Positions 9,025 through 10,705 of a DNA stretch of 10,705 nucleotides are shown here, piece by piece; the stretch's first letter is position 1; each line of letters opens with the position of its first letter. The notes under the pieces are model-generated. The model did no database searches, was not told the DNA's origin, and saw only the letters and a program-made list of their open reading frames with translations. Made by a program: the position numbers and the translations under genes. This DNA comes from Gemmatimonadota bacterium (GTDB lineage Bacteria > Gemmatimonadota > Gemmatimonadetes > JACCXV01), in assembly GCA_013696835.1 (NCBI GenBank), contig JACCXV010000386.1, forward strand, positions 1 to 10,705, read 5' to 3'.

Positions 9025-9056
9025 CACATGTGCGCACCTCAAGGAGCATGCAAGGG

Positions 9057-9857
9057 ATGAGGGCCGGACGCGTGAACCCCGATCGCCGGACGACAGGGGG
9101 GTGGGCCGGTGGCTTGCTCGTCGCTTCCCTGGCGCTGTCGTCGCTGGTGCTTTCGCCGGTGGGGCAGCGTGACATTCTCGCTCAGCAGCAACCCTCCCCG
9201 GGGGCGCAGCCGCCGTCACGGAACCACAAGGTCATCCAGGATCCCCGCCTCGAAGCAGACTCGACGCTGTTCCCCTACGAATGGAGGGCGCTCGACCAGC
9301 TCGAGCGGACAGTGCGAGCGATCCGGCCCAGCCTCGAAGAAGCCGATGTTCGCGCGCTCGTGGCCGCGGTGCCGCGCATGCAGCAGCGGGTCTCGGCACT
9401 CTCGATCGATTCGCTGCCCGCGGCACTGCGGAGCCGGAAGGGAGAGGTCACGGGAAGGAGGGTCGCGATGGAGAGCGCGCTGGCGCGTGTCAGACGCCTT
9501 TCCGAGGCGGCGCTACGGGCACCGGCTCGTCCCGGAAGTGCGGTCCTGCTGTCCTTCGGTGACGCACATGCCGATTCGACGGAGCTGAAGGCGGCGGTCA
9601 CGGGCGCGGAGCCTCTCCAGCCGCTTGCCAGCGATTCCCTCCCGCCACTCACCACGGCAGGCGACGATGATGAAGGCGCGTCCGTCGGAGATGGCCGTTC
9701 AGGTGCCCCGGACATGCCTGCAGACTCCAATGCCGCGGCGACCGCCGACTCTCTTGCGAACGCGGATCTCGCGGCGTTCCTGGACGCGTGGCGGGATGCT
9801 ATCGGCCACGCGGAGAGCCTGATGCATCTAATTAGATCAATGCCACTACATTCTTAA
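9057..9857 (+). CDS. Predicted exported protein of unknown function
   Basis: I do not recognise this 266-residue protein. It begins with a basic stretch (RAGRVNPDRR), then a hydrophobic segment GGLLVASLALSSLVLSP, and a plausible signal-peptidase site at DILA-QQQ, so it is probably exported. Next comes a helix-forming region (about 65-165) rich in Arg, Glu, Leu and Ala, including LDQLERTVRAIRPSLEEADVR. A low-complexity Asp/Ser/Ala/Pro linker (about 190-235) and a short final helix follow. AAGGAG at 9041-9046 fits ATG 9057 (10-base gap) better than ATG 9048 (1 base); GTG 9030 is a third option. The last dozen codons (CTA, ATT, AGA, TCA, CTA, TCT) are AT-rich and unlike the rest, so the true C-terminus may have been replaced. 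It converges on the ZIP gene. Confidence 0.75.
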   Translation: MRAGRVNPDRRTTGGWAGGLLVASLALSSLVLSPVGQRDILAQQQPSPGAQPPSRNHKVIQDPRLEADSTLFPYEWRALDQLERTVRAIRPSLEEADVRALVAAVPRMQQRVSALSIDSLPAALRSRKGEVTGRRVAMESALARVRRLSEAALRAPARPGSAVLLSFGDAHADSTELKAAVTGAEPLQPLASDSLPPLTTAGDDDEGASVGDGRSGAPDMPADSNAAATADSLANADLAAFLDAWRDAIGHAESLMHLIRSMPLHS

Positions 9858-9905
9858 CTTTCATCAGTTTAGCCATGCGTCTCACATGTTGATTCTGGCT
9901 TGCGC
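9826..9905. other. AT-rich island with a perfect 12-bp palindrome at a convergent gene junction
   Basis: I count 32 G/C in 80 bases (40%), and only 13 in the first 45 (29%), against well over 60% around it. It opens with the perfect palindrome ATCTAATTAGAT (9826-9837), just after a second palindrome, GATGCATC (9821-9828). The island covers the last codons of the exported-protein gene and the 48-bp gap to the ZIP stop. On the minus strand it holds a 14-codon ORF, MAKLMKVKNVVALI, from ATG 9876 to TAA 9832, with A/T-rich codons. I see no strong terminator hairpin. Confidence 0.6.
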
Positions 9906-10637
9906 TCAAAGGGCCGTTCTCAGGATCAGATGTACGCACAGGTAGAGCAGCACGCCCCCGAACACCGTGAGCGGCAGCGTCACGCCTTCCTCCCGATTCG
10001 CCTCGGGCAGCAGGTCCGAGGCGGCTACGTACAGGGTCGCTCCGGCCGAGAGGGCGAGCCCCAGGCCGAGCCACTGACGGGCGGCGTTCATGGCCAGCGC
10101 GCCGGCGACGCACGCCACGCCGAGGGCGGCGGCTCCCCCGAGCGCCTGGCGCCTGGAGCGGCCGGTGAGCAGAAGGATGGATGCCAGCGTGAAGCCCTCG
10201 GGCAGCTTGTGGATGAGGATCGCGAGGAAGAGCAGCGTGCCGAGAGGGAACGAGACGAGGAACCCCGAGGCGATCGAGATGCCGTCCAGGAAGGAGTGAA
10301 GGGTGAGTGCCACGAAAGCCCCCGTTCCGCCGGCCGGCGTGAGGAACTCCCCGTGATGATGCGTCTCCTCCCCGAAATGGAAATGCGGGACGAGCCCGTG
10401 CTCGAAGAGGTGTACGAGCAGGTAGCCTGCGAACGCGGCCGGGAGGGCGAGGGTCGTGTGCTGCTGGCTGGCGGGGAGGACTTCCAGGAAAGCGACGGCG
10501 AGCATGAAGCCTGCGCCCAGAGCGACGAAGACCTTCAGGAGCGAGGCGCTCCAGGTCTTCCGCGCCGTGAGCGCCAGACCGCCGACGAAGTTCCCGATGC
10601 CCGCCGCCGCGGCCATCCACACCCCGAGGCTGATCAC
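9906..10637 (-). CDS. ZIP-family divalent metal transporter
   Basis: ZIP proteins move zinc, iron or manganese into the cytoplasm across the inner membrane. About eight hydrophobic segments can be read. The metal-site helices are plain: LHSFLDGISIA (TM4) and LIHKLPEGFTLA (TM5). Between TM3 and TM4 lies a His-rich loop, HFHFGEETHHHGEF, a usual metal-sensing or binding loop in this family. The protein is 243 residues from the GTG at 10637. The frame stays open to a GTG at 10703 near the window edge (265 residues), but those 22 codons have weaker G/C third-position bias and include CTA and ATT, so they look non-coding. No clear ribosome site is seen at either start. The gene converges on the exported-protein gene. 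Which metal it carries cannot be told from the sequence. Confidence 0.93.
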   Translation of the reverse strand: MISLGVWMAAAAGIGNFVGGLALTARKTWSASLLKVFVALGAGFMLAVAFLEVLPASQQHTTLALPAAFAGYLLVHLFEHGLVPHFHFGEETHHHGEFLTPAGGTGAFVALTLHSFLDGISIASGFLVSFPLGTLLFLAILIHKLPEGFTLASILLLTGRSRRQALGGAAALGVACVAGALAMNAARQWLGLGLALSAGATLYVAASDLLPEANREEGVTLPLTVFGGVLLYLCVHLILRTAL

Positions 10638-10705
10638 GGGAATCGGCGTGGTCGCATGGCCGCATAGAGTACAGGCGGGGCGCGGGGCTGTCCACGGACG
10701 CACGG

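Noticed and set aside
7506..9029. A 507-codon minus-strand frame opposite the S41 protease
   Set aside because: It mirrors the protease codons, shows no domain, and the plus-strand frame has an intact PDZ domain and Ser-Lys dyad.
9832..10695. A 287-codon minus-strand frame overlapping the ZIP gene
   Set aside because: The adjacent minus frame gives a clean ZIP transporter with TM4 and TM5 metal motifs; this one is Arg/Pro/Gly-rich noise apart from its short AT-rich end.

Overview
This GC-rich window (by eye well over 60% GC, with strong G/C third-position bias) is ordinary bacterial chromosome carrying about ten protein genes. I see no rRNA, tRNA, CRISPR array, transposase or phage gene. The genes (ClpB, methylmalonyl-CoA epimerase, thioredoxin, CDP-alcohol phosphatidyltransferase, myo-inositol-1-phosphate synthase, dTMP kinase, S41 protease, ZIP transporter) and the pairing of the phosphatidyltransferase with inositol synthase suggest a Gram-negative-type soil or sediment bacterium such as a Gemmatimonadota or neighbouring lineage. 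That placement is inference from gene content, not proof.

Left part (1-3955). A nitrilase-superfamily amidase, cut by the window edge, runs leftward and is divergent from clpB. clpB ends tail to tail with, and overlaps by 32 bp, a leftward methylmalonyl-CoA epimerase gene. The 67-bp spacer between that gene and trxA holds a good sigma-70-type promoter and a strong dyad.

Middle part (3956-8927). Five rightward genes follow: trxA, CDP-alcohol phosphatidyltransferase, inositol-1-phosphate synthase, tmk and an S41 protease. The second and third plausibly make an inositol phospholipid: the synthase makes inositol 1-phosphate and the transferase joins it to CDP-diacylglycerol. Two starts here, those of the synthase and the protease, share an odd layout. 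A tiny ORF beginning ATGATG repeats the opening codons of the gene and ends in a TGA that overlaps the true ATG (ATGA). At the protease this arises from a 23-bp-offset near-perfect duplication, and the tmk stop also overlaps the first ATG, so three reading frames are chained through two ATGA overlaps.

Right part (8928-10705). After a long GC hairpin comes an exported protein of unknown function. Its last dozen codons run into a sharply AT-rich island (9826-9905, 40% GC) with a perfect 12-bp palindrome. A leftward ZIP-family metal transporter converges on this island.

I did not find a convincing new multi-gene system. The most unusual signals are the start-codon duplications and the AT-rich junction.
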